Source of the DNA: Actinophytocola sp.
Lineage (GTDB): Bacteria > Actinomycetota > Actinomycetes > Mycobacteriales > Pseudonocardiaceae
DNA: 64,000 nt
Assembly (NCBI GenBank): GCA_009377395.1
Contig: WHUB01000004.1
Coordinates: 1,785-65,784, forward strand
Direction: 5' to 3'
Positions 18,706 to 27,681 of this stretch are shown in pieces. Position 1 is the stretch's first letter. The number at the start of each line of letters is the position of its first letter. A program made the position numbers and the translations under genes. The notes below the pieces were generated by a model. The model saw only the letters and a list, made by a program, of their open reading frames with translations. It searched no databases and was not told the DNA's origin.

Positions 18706-19185
18706 GTGAGTGAACTCAGCCACGTTGACGAGTCGGGCGCGGCGCGGATGGTCGACGTCTCCGCGAAGGATCGCAGCACGCGGGTCGCCACCGCGACCGG
18801 CGTCATGCGCACCACCGCCGAGGTGACCGGACTGATCGCCGAGGGCGGTCTGCCCAAGGGCGACGCGCTGGCGACCGCCCGCATCGCGGGGATCATGGGC
18901 GCCAAGCGCACGCCGGAGCTTGTGCCGCTGTGTCATCCCCTCGCCATATCGGGCGCCGAGGTCGAGTTCGACGTCCAGGACGCAGAGATCGGCATTTCGG
19001 CCACCGTCCGCACCACCGATCGCACCGGGGTGGAGATGGAGGCGCTGACCGCGGTCACCGTCGCCGGGCTCACCCTGCACGACATGATCAAGGCCGTCGA
19101 CCCGGCCGCGACACTGGACGCGGTGCGGCTGGAACGCAAGGAAGGCGGCAAGTCGGGGATCTGGGAGAGGCCGGTGGATCGCTGA
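18706..19185 (+). CDS. moaC: Cyclic pyranopterin monophosphate synthase MoaC
   Basis: A 159-residue MoaC that, with MoaA, converts GTP to cyclic pyranopterin monophosphate in molybdenum cofactor synthesis. Family blocks: LSHVDESGAARMVDVSAK at the start, LVPLCHPLAISG, and GVEMEALTAVTVAGLTLHDM, which holds the catalytic Lys region that follows. I placed the start at GTG 18706. The frame opens earlier at 18676 inside malic enzyme. The next gene overlaps the stop as TGATG. Confidence 0.93.
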   Translation: MSELSHVDESGAARMVDVSAKDRSTRVATATGVMRTTAEVTGLIAEGGLPKGDALATARIAGIMGAKRTPELVPLCHPLAISGAEVEFDVQDAEIGISATVRTTDRTGVEMEALTAVTVAGLTLHDMIKAVDPAATLDAVRLERKEGGKSGIWERPVDR

Positions 19186-20138
19186 TGGCTGATCGCAGCG
19201 CACGCGTGATCGTCGCGTCGAACCGGGCCGCGACCGGGGTCTACGAGGATACGACTGGGCCGATCATCACCGACTGGCTCGCCGAGCGGGGCTTCGACGT
19301 CGACATGCCGGTCGTGGTGCCGGACGGTGACCCGGTCGGCACCGCGCTGCGGGACGCCGTCGCCGCCGAGGTGCGGGTCGTGATCACCACCGGCGGGACC
19401 GGCGTCTCGCCGACCGACCGCACGCCCGAGGTGACGGCCACGGTGCTCGACTACGAGGTGCCCGGGCTCGCCGACGCGATCAGGAACGCCGGGCTGCCGA
19501 CGGTGCCGACGGCGGTGCTGTCGCGGGGCAGGGTCGGTGTCGCGGGCACCACGCTGGTGGTGAACCTGCCCGGCTCACGCGGCGGGGTGAAGGACGGCCT
19601 CGGCGTGCTCGACGACGTGCTGGACCATGCGCTGTCGCAGCTCGCCGGCGGCGACCACCCGCGCGACGACGCTGCTGCTGAAAGCGCGACCCCCGCGGTA
19701 GCCCCCGAGCCTGCCGCGAGGGTCGTGCTGTCTCAGGTCACCGACCAGTCGGTGAACGTCGATGAGCACGCCGCCGCCGTCGCCGATGCCGCGGCCGGTG
19801 CGGTCGTCAGCTTCGGCGGAGTCGTGCGCGACCACGACGGCGGTCGCACGGTCCGCTCGCTGTACTACGAGGGCCATCCGCGCGCCGGTGACGTGCTGGA
19901 CGCCGTGGTGGCCGGGGTGGCCGCCCGCCACGCCGGGGTCAAGGCCATCGCGGTGAGCCACCGCATCGGTGACCTCGCCATCGGCGACGTCGCGCTGGCG
20001 TGCGCGGTGGCCGCAGCGCACCGGCAGCAGGCGTTCGCCGCCTGCTCGGACCTGGTCGACACCGTCAAACAGCGGTTGCCGATCTGGAAGCACCAGGTCT
20101 TCGCGGACGGCACCGACGAGTGGGTCAACTCGCCTTAG
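19185..20138 (+). CDS. MogA-MoaE fusion: molybdopterin adenylyltransferase and molybdopterin synthase large subunit
   Basis: A 317-residue two-domain protein. Residues about 1-160 are MogA/MoaB-like, with TTGGTGVSPTDRTPE and VVNLPGSRGG. After an Ala/Pro linker, residues about 185-317 are MoaE, with GAVVSFGGVVRDHDGG, YYEGHPRAGD, ISHRIG-like AVSHRIGDLAIGD and a final PIWKHQVFADG. MogA adenylates molybdopterin. MoaE with MoaD inserts the dithiolene sulphurs. The fusion joins two steps that are separate genes in mycobacteria. The start overlaps the moaC stop. Confidence 0.92.
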   Translation: MADRSARVIVASNRAATGVYEDTTGPIITDWLAERGFDVDMPVVVPDGDPVGTALRDAVAAEVRVVITTGGTGVSPTDRTPEVTATVLDYEVPGLADAIRNAGLPTVPTAVLSRGRVGVAGTTLVVNLPGSRGGVKDGLGVLDDVLDHALSQLAGGDHPRDDAAAESATPAVAPEPAARVVLSQVTDQSVNVDEHAAAVADAAAGAVVSFGGVVRDHDGGRTVRSLYYEGHPRAGDVLDAVVAGVAARHAGVKAIAVSHRIGDLAIGDVALACAVAAAHRQQAFAACSDLVDTVKQRLPIWKHQVFADGTDEWVNSP

Positions 20139-20166
20139 CAGGACCAGGGCCGCGCCGCCGGGCGAT

Positions 20167-20205
20167 GCTGTGCCCCACCGCGTTCGGGGCGCGATGGGGC
20201 ACAGC
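20167..20205. terminator. Bidirectional terminator hairpin between mogA-moaE and rpf
   Basis: GCTGTGCCCCA at 20167-20177 pairs perfectly with TGGGGCACAGC at 20195-20205, with further CGCG pairing inside the loop. It sits between the stops of two convergent genes. Confidence 0.75.
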
Positions 20206-20224
20206 GATCAGCACGGCCCGTTGA

Positions 20225-20863
20225 TCACTGGGTGGCGATCTTCTGGCCGACCAGGATGAAGTCCGGGTCGCTGATGTACTCCTTGTTCAGCTGGTGCAGC
20301 TTCGTCCAGCCGCCCTCGACGTTCTGCTTAGCGGCGATCTCGGACAGCGTCTCGCCCGGCTTGACGGTGTAGTCGCCCTCCGGGTTCGACTTGGCGACGC
20401 GGGCCACCACCGGGGCGGCCTCCGGTGCCGCCGCATCGACCTGGGACGAGGACGCGCCGCCACCTTCGGTGTTGGAGCCCTGGTAGCTGCCGCTCGAGCC
20501 GGCCATGTACCAGCCGGTCGAGGAGCTGCAGGAGGGCCAGGCGTCAGGGCCCTGGGCCGCGAGCACCTTCTCGGCGATGTTGATCTGCACGTACTTCGAC
20601 GCCTCGTTGGGGTAGCCAGAGCCGCCGTAGGCGCGCCAGGTTTCCAGCGAGAACTGGAGACCACCGTAGTAGCCGTTGCCGGTGCTGATGCTCCAGTCAC
20701 CGCTGCTCTCGCACTGCGCCAGCATGTCCCAGTCGGGGGCATACGACGCGCTGGCGGGGGCTGCCATCGCGATCGGAGCGCCGACCGCGATGCCTGCGAC
20801 GGCAACGCGAGCGAGGTTGCGGGCGGTCGTAGACAGGGTTCGGTGCTTGCCTCGGTAAGACAT
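20225..20863 (-). CDS. Secreted resuscitation-promoting-factor-like transglycosylase with LysM domain
   Basis: A 212-residue secreted protein. The signal peptide spans about 1-40, with an alanine-rich core and ASA before YAPDWD. The Rpf lysozyme-like domain (about 41-115) contains the catalytic Glu at residue 52 in CESSGDW, then GYYGGLQFS. A Ser/Gly linker leads to one LysM domain (about 163-211), ending DPDFILVGQKIAT. Such enzymes cleave peptidoglycan during growth and resuscitation. Its place between moaE and moaD matches rpfA (Rv0867c) in mycobacteria, though RpfA there is longer and lacks LysM. A long leader and a Crp-type site lie upstream. Confidence 0.9.
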   Translation of the reverse strand: MSYRGKHRTLSTTARNLARVAVAGIAVGAPIAMAAPASASYAPDWDMLAQCESSGDWSISTGNGYYGGLQFSLETWRAYGGSGYPNEASKYVQINIAEKVLAAQGPDAWPSCSSSTGWYMAGSSGSYQGSNTEGGGASSSQVDAAAPEAAPVVARVAKSNPEGDYTVKPGETLSEIAAKQNVEGGWTKLHQLNKEYISDPDFILVGQKIATQ

Positions 20864-21057
20864 GAGCCAATCTCATTCCTCCGCGCCGCCTTCTGGCCTG
20901 GGGGTGTCCCCGCGTCCCTGTCCCGGAGTTTGCTTTCGTTCGGGGTTAGTAACGGGAACGCCGCCGGACAGGGTTTGGCGAACGGCTTCCCGGTCTTGCC
21001 GTGGCTGGTCGGGGCCAACCGACAGTCGACGGTACGTAACCGAAAGGAAGATCGGAA
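20864..21057 (-). promoter_or_regulatory. Long structured 5' leader of the rpf-like gene (possible riboswitch)
   Basis: About 190 bases on the minus strand with no gene. A long-range stem forms between 20964-20973 and 20916-20926 (CCCTGTCCGG with CCGGGACAGGG). Smaller hairpins include GGTTGG...CCAGCC and GGGGACACCCC just before the ribosome-binding site GGAGG. Many actinobacterial rpf genes carry a c-di-AMP (ydaO) riboswitch. CCCGTTACTAACCCCG here partly resembles the ydaO 3' block, but I could not find the other hallmark blocks, so the class is unproven. Confidence 0.35.
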
Positions 21058-21084
21058 ATTTTAAGGGACGTGATCTACATCACA
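21058..21084 (-). promoter_or_regulatory. Crp/GlxR-type operator and -10 box upstream of rpf
   Basis: CGTGATCTACATCACA at 21069-21084 matches 15 of 16 positions of the Crp-family consensus TGTGANNTANNTCACA, including the central TA. On the minus strand a TAAAAT -10 box lies at 21063-21058. The site centre would be about 25 bases upstream of the implied start, which fits repression or a different start point better than class II activation. Crp homologues control rpf genes in M. tuberculosis and C. glutamicum. Confidence 0.7.
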
Positions 21085-21377
21085 GTAACAATATTGTTTG
21101 GATAACGATCCGGACATCTGTGCAGGTCAAAGCGCTGCTAATGACCCATTATCGTTTACCTGTATATAACCCATAGTGAGGTCTGCATCACGTGGTTACG
21201 GTGCCAATGGACCGTTGGTAAGGATGGTTCAAACGGACTTCGCAGGATGTCATACGCCACAGGTAACGCGAGCCGCGCCATTAGAAACGGCCCCGGAATC
21301 GCGTCAAAACCGGGTCAGAATCGAATTGGAGTTGCGCCAGGAAAGGATCGAGAAAATATTTCGCTGATCGCGAACTC
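21085..21377. other. AT-richer non-coding stretch upstream of rpf
   Basis: About 290 bp with clearly lower GC than the rest of the window, including ATAACGATCC, CCATTATCGTTTACC and TATATAACCCATA. I see no gene in it. It lies downstream of the convergent end of moaD and upstream of the Crp site, so it may contain further activator sites or a distal rpf promoter. Confidence 0.5.
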
Positions 21378-21650
21378 TCAGCCGCCCGCGAACGGTGGCA
21401 GCACGTCGAGCTGGGCGCCGTCGCGCAGCGGGGTGGAGTGGCGACGCACCGCTACCTCGTCGAGCAGGAAGCTGGCCGCCGTCAGCACCCGCGCCAGCGC
21501 CGCGTCGTGGTGGCGGCGCATCGCGTCGAGAGCGGCGGCCAGATCGGCGCCGTCGGGCAGGCTGATGGTCTCGGCGTCGGTGCCCGCCGCCGCCCGTGCG
21601 GAGGCGTAGTAGCGCACCTGGACCGTGATGGTGCCGGGCTTGTCGGTCAT
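21378..21650 (-). CDS. moaD: MoaD, molybdopterin synthase small (sulphur-carrier) subunit
   Basis: A 90-residue ubiquitin-fold protein ending PPFAGG. The terminal Gly-Gly is thiocarboxylated to carry sulphur to MoaE. It opens ITVQVRYYASARAAAG, as MoaD proteins do. ATG 21650 lies 5 bases after the moaA stop, so the two form an operon. The partner MoaE is in the convergent fusion gene. Confidence 0.93.
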   Translation of the reverse strand: MTDKPGTITVQVRYYASARAAAGTDAETISLPDGADLAAALDAMRRHHDAALARVLTAASFLLDEVAVRRHSTPLRDGAQLDVLPPFAGG

Positions 21651-21655
21651 CGGTG

Positions 21656-22723
21656 CTAGCCGCCGATGGAGCTCATCGGCCGCAGCGGCTGCGCGAACCC
21701 GGCGTCGTTGATCTCGTGGCCCGCGAGCTTGGCCCACATCGTCGCGCGCCAGGTATCGGCGATGTCCTCGTCCGACGCGTCCCCGCGCAGCATCGCCCGC
21801 AGATCGGTCTCCCGCTGGCTGAACAGGCAGGACCGGATCGCGCCGTCCGCGGTGAGTCTGGTGCGGTCGCACGCGGCGCAGAAGGGCCGGGTCACCGAGG
21901 CGATCACGCCGACGTCGCCGGGTCCGCCGTCGACCAGCCAGCGCTCGGCCGGCGCCCCGCCGCGTTCCTCGCCGCTCGGGGTCAGCGTGAACTTGGTCCG
22001 CAGCAGCGACAGGATCTCCTCCGCGGTGATCATCGCGCTGCGGTCCCAGCTGTGCTGCGCGTCGAGCGGCATCTGCTCGATGAACCGCAGGTGGTAGCCG
22101 TTGTCGAGGCAGAACCGCAGCAGTCCGGTCGCCTCGTGCTCGTTGACACCCGGCAGCAGCACCGAGTTGATCTTGACGGGGTTCATGCCCGCGTCGCGCG
22201 CGGCCGCCATCCCGGCGAGCACATGGCTGAGCCGGTCGCGGCGGGCGATGCGGATGAAGGTGTCTCGCTCGACGGTGTCGAGCGAGACGTTGATCCGGTC
22301 GAGGCCCGCCGCCGCCAGCTTGGCCGCCCGCTTGGCGAGGCCGATGCCGTTGGTCGTCATCGCGACCCTCGGCCTCGGCCGGAGCGAGGTGATCTCCGCG
22401 ATCAGGTTCTCGAGGCCCGGCCGCAGCAGCGGCTCGCCGCCGGTGAGCCGGATATCGGTGATGCCGAGCCGCTCGACCGCGATGCGCAACAGCCGGAGCA
22501 GTTCGGCGTCGGAGAGCACCTGCTCGTCGGGCATCCAGTCGAGGCCCTCTTCCGGCATGCAGTAGGTGCAGCGCAGGTTGCACTTGTCGGTCAGCGATAC
22601 GCGCAGGTCGGTCGCGACCCTGCCGAACGTGTCGATCAGTGCTGGCGTGTCTGGCCGTCCCGTGGTGTCGGCCGTGCCTGCATCACCGACCACGCGGGGT
22701 AGGCCGAGGTTAATCGCGGTCAC
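21656..22723 (-). CDS. moaA: GTP 3',8-cyclase MoaA (radical SAM)
   Basis: A radical SAM enzyme that starts molybdenum cofactor synthesis from GTP. The N-terminal cluster motif is CNLRCTYC, with VSLTDK before it. The second cluster motif near the C-terminus is CAACDRTRLTADGAIRSC, and the protein ends SSIGG, the conserved C-terminal GG tail. I use GTG 22723 (VTAINLGLPRVV), matching mycobacterial MoaA. The frame opens at 22768 but that extension is not family-like. It is followed by moaD. Confidence 0.93.
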   Translation of the reverse strand: MTAINLGLPRVVGDAGTADTTGRPDTPALIDTFGRVATDLRVSLTDKCNLRCTYCMPEEGLDWMPDEQVLSDAELLRLLRIAVERLGITDIRLTGGEPLLRPGLENLIAEITSLRPRPRVAMTTNGIGLAKRAAKLAAAGLDRINVSLDTVERDTFIRIARRDRLSHVLAGMAAARDAGMNPVKINSVLLPGVNEHEATGLLRFCLDNGYHLRFIEQMPLDAQHSWDRSAMITAEEILSLLRTKFTLTPSGEERGGAPAERWLVDGGPGDVGVIASVTRPFCAACDRTRLTADGAIRSCLFSQRETDLRAMLRGDASDEDIADTWRATMWAKLAGHEINDAGFAQPLRPMSSIGG

Positions 22724-22841
22724 CCTTCTCAGGGTAACGGCGAGAGTGACACAAATGACCCCCTCCAACTGGGCGCGATCGTCCCAGATAACCGCATACG
22801 CGGGTTGTCATGCCTGTTGTCTCCGCATTTGAGCGGATAGA

Positions 22842-23255
22842 GTGAGTCCTGTGGCGCAATTTCGGATTTCAGATGTCGCCGATCTGCTGGGTGTGAGTGA
22901 TGACACGGTCCGGCGATGGGTCAAGTCGGGCCAGCTCCCCGCCGTCGAGACCAGCGGTCGCACGGTCATCGACGGCGCACGGCTGGCCGCGTTCGCCCGC
23001 GAGCGTGCGGCGGCCGCCGAGGACCCGTCCGCGGTGCGGCGCTCGGCGCGCAACCGCTTCGTTGGGCTGGTCACCAAGGTCATCGCCGACACCGTTATGG
23101 CGCAGGTCGAGATCCAGGCCGGGCCACACCGGGTGGTGTCGCTGATGAGCGCCGAAGCCGTGCGCGACCTCGGCCTCGCGCCCGGCGAGCTGGCCGTCGC
23201 CGTCGTCAAGGCGACCAACGTGGTGGTGGAAACGCCGGGAGGTTCCCATGTATAA
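22842..23255 (+). CDS. TOBE/Mop-domain DNA-binding protein (probable molybdate regulator)
   Basis: A 137-residue protein. Residues about 4-50 are a MerR/excisionase-type helix-turn-helix (RISDVADLLGVSDDTVRRWV). Residues about 70-135 are a TOBE domain (RNRFVGLVTKVIADTVMAQVEI) that binds molybdate. It overlaps modA by 8 bases, so it probably senses molybdate and regulates the mod operon. GTG 22842 follows GAGCGG at a good distance. GTG 22851 is the alternative. Confidence 0.85.
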   Translation: MSPVAQFRISDVADLLGVSDDTVRRWVKSGQLPAVETSGRTVIDGARLAAFARERAAAAEDPSAVRRSARNRFVGLVTKVIADTVMAQVEIQAGPHRVVSLMSAEAVRDLGLAPGELAVAVVKATNVVVETPGGSHV

Positions 23256-23985
23256 GGTCACGGCCGCCGTGCTCGTCGCGCTGCTCGCGCTGAGCGGGTG
23301 CACGACGGCGTCGTCGAAGGAGACGCTGACGGTGTTCGCCGCCTCGTCGCTGACCGAGGTCTTCGGCACGCTGGAGCAGCGGTTCGAACGCGCCCACCCC
23401 GAAGTGGACGTCCAGATCAGCTACGATGGCTCCTCGACGCTGGCCGAGCAGCTCGCCCAGGGCGCCTCGGCCGACGTCTTCGCCTCGGCCGACGCCAAGA
23501 TCATGAGCGAGGTCGCCCGCAAGGGCCTGGTCGAGGGCGCGCCGAAGCCGTTCGCGACCAACGCGCTGACCATCGCCGTGCAGCAGGGCAACCCGCTCGG
23601 CATCACCGGCCTGTCCGACCTCGCCCGGGAGGAGCTCACCACCGTGGCGTGCCAGCCGCAGGTGCCGTGCGGCAACGCGGCGCGGGAGCTGCTGGCGCGC
23701 CACGGCGTCACACCCAGCTTCGACAGCGAGGAGTCGGAGGTGAAGTCCGTGATGTCGAAGGTGCTCATCGGGGAGGCCGATGCCGGGCTGGTCTACGTCA
23801 CCGACGTGCTCGCCGACAGCGACAATGTCGACGGCGTGACGATCCCCGGCGCGAAGCAGGTCCGCAACACCTATCCGATCGCGACGCTCGACGACGCCGG
23901 CCCGCTCGCGGACGACTTCCAGCGGTATGTGATCGAGCAGGGTCAGGGCGCGCTGCGATCGGCCGGGTTCGGCCCGCCGCGATGA
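23248..23985 (+). CDS. modA: Molybdate ABC transporter substrate-binding lipoprotein ModA
   Basis: A 245-residue lipoprotein with lipobox LALSGC (Cys 18). The mature part opens [14 protein letters not shown] and has the [20 protein letters not shown] block, both typical of ModA/WtpA oxyanion-binding proteins. It captures molybdate at the cell surface for ModBC. It overlaps the TOBE regulator upstream and is coupled to modB by ATGA. Confidence 0.93.
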   Translation: MYKVTAAVLVALLALSGCTTASSKETLTVFAASSLTEVFGTLEQRFERAHPEVDVQISYDGSSTLAEQLAQGASADVFASADAKIMSEVARKGLVEGAPKPFATNALTIAVQQGNPLGITGLSDLAREELTTVACQPQVPCGNAARELLARHGVTPSFDSEESEVKSVMSKVLIGEADAGLVYVTDVLADSDNVDGVTIPGAKQVRNTYPIATLDDAGPLADDFQRYVIEQGQGALRSAGFGPPR

Positions 23986-24791
23986 CCGCCAAGCGGCTCG
24001 CCCCGGCCGGCCGCGTGCCCCGGGTGCTGTGGCTGCCGGCGGCGCTGGCGCTGGCGCTGGTGACGCTGCCGGTCGTCGGGCTGTTGCTGCGGACGGACTA
24101 CGCGCGGCTGCCCTCGCTGCTGACCTCGGCGGCCTCGCTGCACGCCCTGCGACTGTCGTTGTCCACTGCGGCGCTGTCGACCGTGCTGTGCGTGCTGCTC
24201 GGCGTCCCGCTCGCGGTGGTGCTCGCCCGGTCGGCGCTGCGGGGGGTGCGGGTGCTGCGCGCGGTGGTGCTGCTGCCGCTGGTGCTGCCGCCCGTCGTCG
24301 GCGGCTTCGCGCTGCTCTACACGCTCGGCCGCACCGGCTTCGTCGGCTACCTGCTCGACGTCACGACCGGCATCCAGGTGCCGTTCACCACGGGCGCCGT
24401 CGTGATCGCGCAGACCTTCGTCGCGATGCCGTTCCTCGTCGTCAGCGTCGAAGGGGCGCTGCGGGCGACCGGAGAGGACTACGAGCGGGTCGCCGCGACC
24501 CTCGGCGCGCGGCCGTCGACGGTGTTCAGCAGGGTCACCTGCCCGCTGCTGCTGCCCGCGCTCGGCTCCGGCGTCGTGCTGAGCTTCGCCCGGGCGCTCG
24601 GCGAGTTCGGCGCGACGATCACCTTCGCGGGCAGCCTCGAAGGCGTCACCCGCACCCTGCCGCTCGAGGTCTACAACCAGGCCTCGGTCAACATCGACAG
24701 CGCGGTGGCGCTCTCGCTGCTGCTCATCGTGATCGCGATCCTGGTGATCGTGGTGGCACGGCCGCGCTCGATCGAGGGGGTGCGGGCGTGA
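23982..24791 (+). CDS. modB: Molybdate ABC transporter permease ModB
   Basis: A 269-residue inner-membrane permease with five or more hydrophobic segments. The cytoplasmic EAA loop, [20 protein letters not shown], contacts the ATPase. [17 protein letters not shown] is characteristic of ModB. Starts are coupled on both sides (ATGA with modA, GTGA with modC). Confidence 0.93.
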   Translation: MTAKRLAPAGRVPRVLWLPAALALALVTLPVVGLLLRTDYARLPSLLTSAASLHALRLSLSTAALSTVLCVLLGVPLAVVLARSALRGVRVLRAVVLLPLVLPPVVGGFALLYTLGRTGFVGYLLDVTTGIQVPFTTGAVVIAQTFVAMPFLVVSVEGALRATGEDYERVAATLGARPSTVFSRVTCPLLLPALGSGVVLSFARALGEFGATITFAGSLEGVTRTLPLEVYNQASVNIDSAVALSLLLIVIAILVIVVARPRSIEGVRA

Positions 24792-25867
24792 CCGGACTGC
24801 ACGCGACGCTGCGGCTGCGCCGGGACGGCTTCGCGCTCGACGTCGCGCTGAACGTGCCCGACACCGGGGTGCTCGCGGTGCTCGGGCCGAACGGCTCCGG
24901 CAAGTCGACGCTGCTTGACTGTCTCGCCGGTCTGCTGCGCCCCGCCGAGGCCAGCGTCAGCATCGGCGGCACCGACGTCACCGGTCTGCCGCCACCGGAG
25001 CGCAGGGTCGGGCTGTTGCGGCAGGACCCGCTGCTCTTCCCGCACCTGAGCGTGCTCGACAACGTGGCATTCGGCCCGCGCTCGCGTGGCAGCGGCAGAC
25101 AGCGGGCGCGGGAGCTGGCGCGGCGCTGGCTCGACGAGATCGGCGTCGCGGAGTTCGCCGACCGCAGGCCGGCGCGGCTCTCCGGCGGCCAGGCACAGCG
25201 GGTCGCGCTCGCGCGGGCGCTCGCCACCGACCCCGCGCTGCTGCTGCTCGACGAGCCGCTCGCCGCGCTCGACGTGGACGCCGCCCCGGCGATGCGCGCG
25301 GCGCTGCGGTCGGTGCTGCGGCAGCGGCAGCCGGGCCGGGTGGCCGTCGTCGTCACCCACGACCCGCTCGACGCCATCAGCCTCGCCGACCACGTGCTCG
25401 TGCTCGCCGACGGCCAGGTCGTCGAGCAGGGACCGACCAGATCGGTGCTCGCCGCGCCGCGCACCGGGTTCACCGCCCGGATCGCCGGGCTCAACCTCGT
25501 CGCGGGCGAGGCGGGCCCGGATGGCTTACGGGTCGGCGACCAGCTGCTCAGCGGCGTGCTCGCCGAGGACGCCGTCGTCGCGGAGCCGGCCGTGGCCGTG
25601 TTCCCGCCGCACGCGGTGTCGGTGTACCCGCGGGACGACGCGCCGCACGGCAGCCCGCGCAACACCGCGCCGGCCACGGTCGGCTCGGTCGAGCCGCACG
25701 GGCCGGTGATCCGGCTGCGCGCCACGGCGGACGGGCAGGGGTGGACGTCCGGCGTCGCCGCCGACCTCACCCCGGCTGCCGTCGCCGATCTCGGCATCGA
25801 CGTCGGCAGCCGGGTGCTGCTCTCCGTGAAAGCCGCCGCGGTCGAGGTGCACCCCGCGAACCCCTGA
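24788..25867 (+). CDS. modC: Molybdate ABC transporter ATP-binding protein ModC
   Basis: A 359-residue ATPase starting at GTG 24788 within the modB stop. Walker [10 protein letters not shown], signature [15 protein letters not shown], Walker [13 protein letters not shown], and the switch His in VVTHDP are all present. A C-terminal TOBE-like extension (about 290-355) probably gives regulation by molybdate. It energises ModAB import. Confidence 0.92.
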   Translation: MTGLHATLRLRRDGFALDVALNVPDTGVLAVLGPNGSGKSTLLDCLAGLLRPAEASVSIGGTDVTGLPPPERRVGLLRQDPLLFPHLSVLDNVAFGPRSRGSGRQRARELARRWLDEIGVAEFADRRPARLSGGQAQRVALARALATDPALLLLDEPLAALDVDAAPAMRAALRSVLRQRQPGRVAVVVTHDPLDAISLADHVLVLADGQVVEQGPTRSVLAAPRTGFTARIAGLNLVAGEAGPDGLRVGDQLLSGVLAEDAVVAEPAVAVFPPHAVSVYPRDDAPHGSPRNTAPATVGSVEPHGPVIRLRATADGQGWTSGVAADLTPAAVADLGIDVGSRVLLSVKAAAVEVHPANP

Positions 25868-25906
25868 ACTGCGGCGACCGGATGCGGCCGCATATCGTTT
25901 GGGACT

Positions 25907-26707
25907 GTGAGTAGTGAGCCAGCGACCTACGTGGTGGGCGACGTGCACGGGCACGTCAAGCCACTGCTGGCTGAGCTGCAGGAGCGCGGGCTGGTCGACG
26001 CGTCCGGCGACTGGGCGGCGGGCGAGACCCACCTGTGGTTCCTCGGCGACTTCGTCGACCGCGGCCCGGACGGCATCGGCGTCATCGATCTCGTCATGCG
26101 GCTCGACCGGCAGGCGGCCGAGGCGGGTGGTCAGGTGCAGACGCTGCTGGGCAATCACGAGATCCTGCTGCTCGGCGTGCACCGCTTCGGCGGCGCCGAG
26201 GTGCCCTCGGACCACGGCCACCGCAGCTTCGACCGGAGCTGGGCGCTCAACGGCGGCCAGCAGTCCGACGTCGACGCGCTGACGCCGGAGCACATCGACT
26301 GGCTGGTCCAGCGCCCCGCCGTCGCGCAGGCCGCCGACCACCTGCTGCTGCACTCGGACACGCTGGAGTACTTCGAGTGGGGCACGACAGTCGAGGGCAT
26401 CAACGACGCGGTGCGCGACACCCTCGCCGGGCACGACCTCGCCGAGTGGTGGGAGGTCTGGCGGCGGATGACGACGCGGTACGCGTTCCGTGGCCCTGAT
26501 GGCCCCGAGGTCGCGGCGCTGGTGCTCGACCGGCTCGGCGGCAGCCGCATCGTGCACGGCCACAGCGTGATCGCCGACCAGCTCGGCGTGCACCCGATGG
26601 ACATCGAGGCGCCGCTGCTCTACGCGGGCGGCAAGGTCCTCGGCGTCGACGGCGGCCTCTTCGTCGGCGGCCCGTGTCTCGTCGTGCCGCTGCCCTGGCA
26701 GGAGTGA
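25907..26707 (+). CDS. Calcineurin-type metallophosphoesterase
   Basis: A 266-residue phosphoesterase with the full two-metal site: GDVHGH near residue 11, GDFVDRGPD, GNHE, a distal His in LLHSD, and HGHS. The family includes PP2A-like protein phosphatases and ApaH-type dinucleotide hydrolases. The substrate cannot be read from the sequence. GTG 25907. Its stop is 2 bases before MITE copy 2. Confidence 0.85.
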   Translation: MSSEPATYVVGDVHGHVKPLLAELQERGLVDASGDWAAGETHLWFLGDFVDRGPDGIGVIDLVMRLDRQAAEAGGQVQTLLGNHEILLLGVHRFGGAEVPSDHGHRSFDRSWALNGGQQSDVDALTPEHIDWLVQRPAVAQAADHLLLHSDTLEYFEWGTTVEGINDAVRDTLAGHDLAEWWEVWRRMTTRYAFRGPDGPEVAALVLDRLGGSRIVHGHSVIADQLGVHPMDIEAPLLYAGGKVLGVDGGLFVGGPCLVVPLPWQE

Positions 26708-26708
26708 C

Positions 26709-26873
26709 CAGGGTGTGTCTGCCAACCTCGCTGATCGCGGTCTTCGCGCCCAGATCGCCGCCGGGCTGCGTTGTCGTCGGCGCACATAGCTCCGCTATGC
26801 GCCCCTCCTCCGCCTTGCCGGCGACAATCTGGATCACGAATCCCATCGATCGGAGATTGGCAGACACACCCTA
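26709..26873. mobile_element. MITE-like palindromic element, copy 2
   Basis: The best-preserved ends of the four copies: left AGGGTGTGTCTGCCAACCTC and right, reverse-complemented, the same but for one base (19 of 20). The core is 161 bp with CATAGC-TCC-GCTATG in the centre. The right border CCCTA supplies the TAG stop of the convergent phzF-like gene (complement of 26871-26873). Its position between two convergent genes would let the long hairpin act as a terminator for both. Confidence 0.85.
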
Positions 26874-27638
26874 GGCGCACAGCTCGCCGCGCGCGACGGT
26901 CACCGCGCGCCCGGCGAGCGTGACGCGGTCACCGGAGAGCGTCATCCGCACCGTGCCGCCGCGCGCCGAGACCTGCCTGCCGACCAGCTCCCGCTTGCCG
27001 AGCCGATCGGCCCAGTAGGGCGCCAGGGTGCAGTGCGCGGAGCCGGTCACCGGGTCCTCGTCTATCCCAGCGCCGGGGTAGAAACAGCGGCTGATGAAGT
27101 CGATGCCCTCGATGTCGGACGGCGCGGTCACGATCACGCCGCGCGCCGGGAGCTCGGCGAGGGACGGCTTCGGCCGCACCGCCCGCAGCTGTGCCGCGTC
27201 GGCGGCGACGACCAGCAGGTCGGACACGCCCCGCTCGATGTGCTCGATGGTCACGCCGCCCAGCGCGTCGACCAGCATCGGGTCGGCGTCGACCGGCTCG
27301 CCCGGGTCGGCGGGGAAGTCCATCTCGACCCGGCCGTCGCCGGTCGTCGTGCAGGTCAGCGTGCCGCTGCGGGTGTTGAACTGGCGCGTGCCGCCGAGCA
27401 CGTGCGCGGTCGCGAGCGTCGCGTGGCCGCACAGGTCGACCTCCGTGGTCGGCGTGAACCATCGCAGCGGCTGCGGCGTGGGCGCGCTGGTCTCGACGAA
27501 GGCCGTCTCGGAGTGCCTGAGCTCTGCGGCGATGGCCTGCATCCAGCTGTCGTTCGCGGGCTCGTCGAGTAGCACGACCCCTGCGGGATTGCCGCCGAAC
27601 GGCGTGTCGGTGAAGGCGTCGACGATGTACATCTGCAT
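26871..27638 (-). CDS. PhzF-family isomerase/epimerase
   Basis: A 255-residue PhzF-fold protein: VDAFTDTPFGGNPAGVVLL at the start, SETAFVE with the conserved catalytic Glu, TEVDLCGHATLA and DEDPVTGSAHC. The family includes PhzF and many enzymes of unknown substrate. ATG 27638 is used, but ATG 27632 has better spacing from CGGAG. The stop codon is formed by the right end of MITE copy 2. Confidence 0.87.
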   Translation of the reverse strand: MQMYIVDAFTDTPFGGNPAGVVLLDEPANDSWMQAIAAELRHSETAFVETSAPTPQPLRWFTPTTEVDLCGHATLATAHVLGGTRQFNTRSGTLTCTTTGDGRVEMDFPADPGEPVDADPMLVDALGGVTIEHIERGVSDLLVVAADAAQLRAVRPKPSLAELPARGVIVTAPSDIEGIDFISRCFYPGAGIDEDPVTGSAHCTLAPYWADRLGKRELVGRQVSARGGTVRMTLSGDRVTLAGRAVTVARGELCA

Positions 27639-27681
27639 GGCTCCGATCATGCCCGCCCGGCCATGGTTACGCTGTGCGGAC

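Noticed and set aside
20864-21057. Firm call of a ydaO c-di-AMP riboswitch before rpf
   Set aside because: Only one block resembles the class. The GGGGGACCC and GGGUGAAUC blocks were not found.
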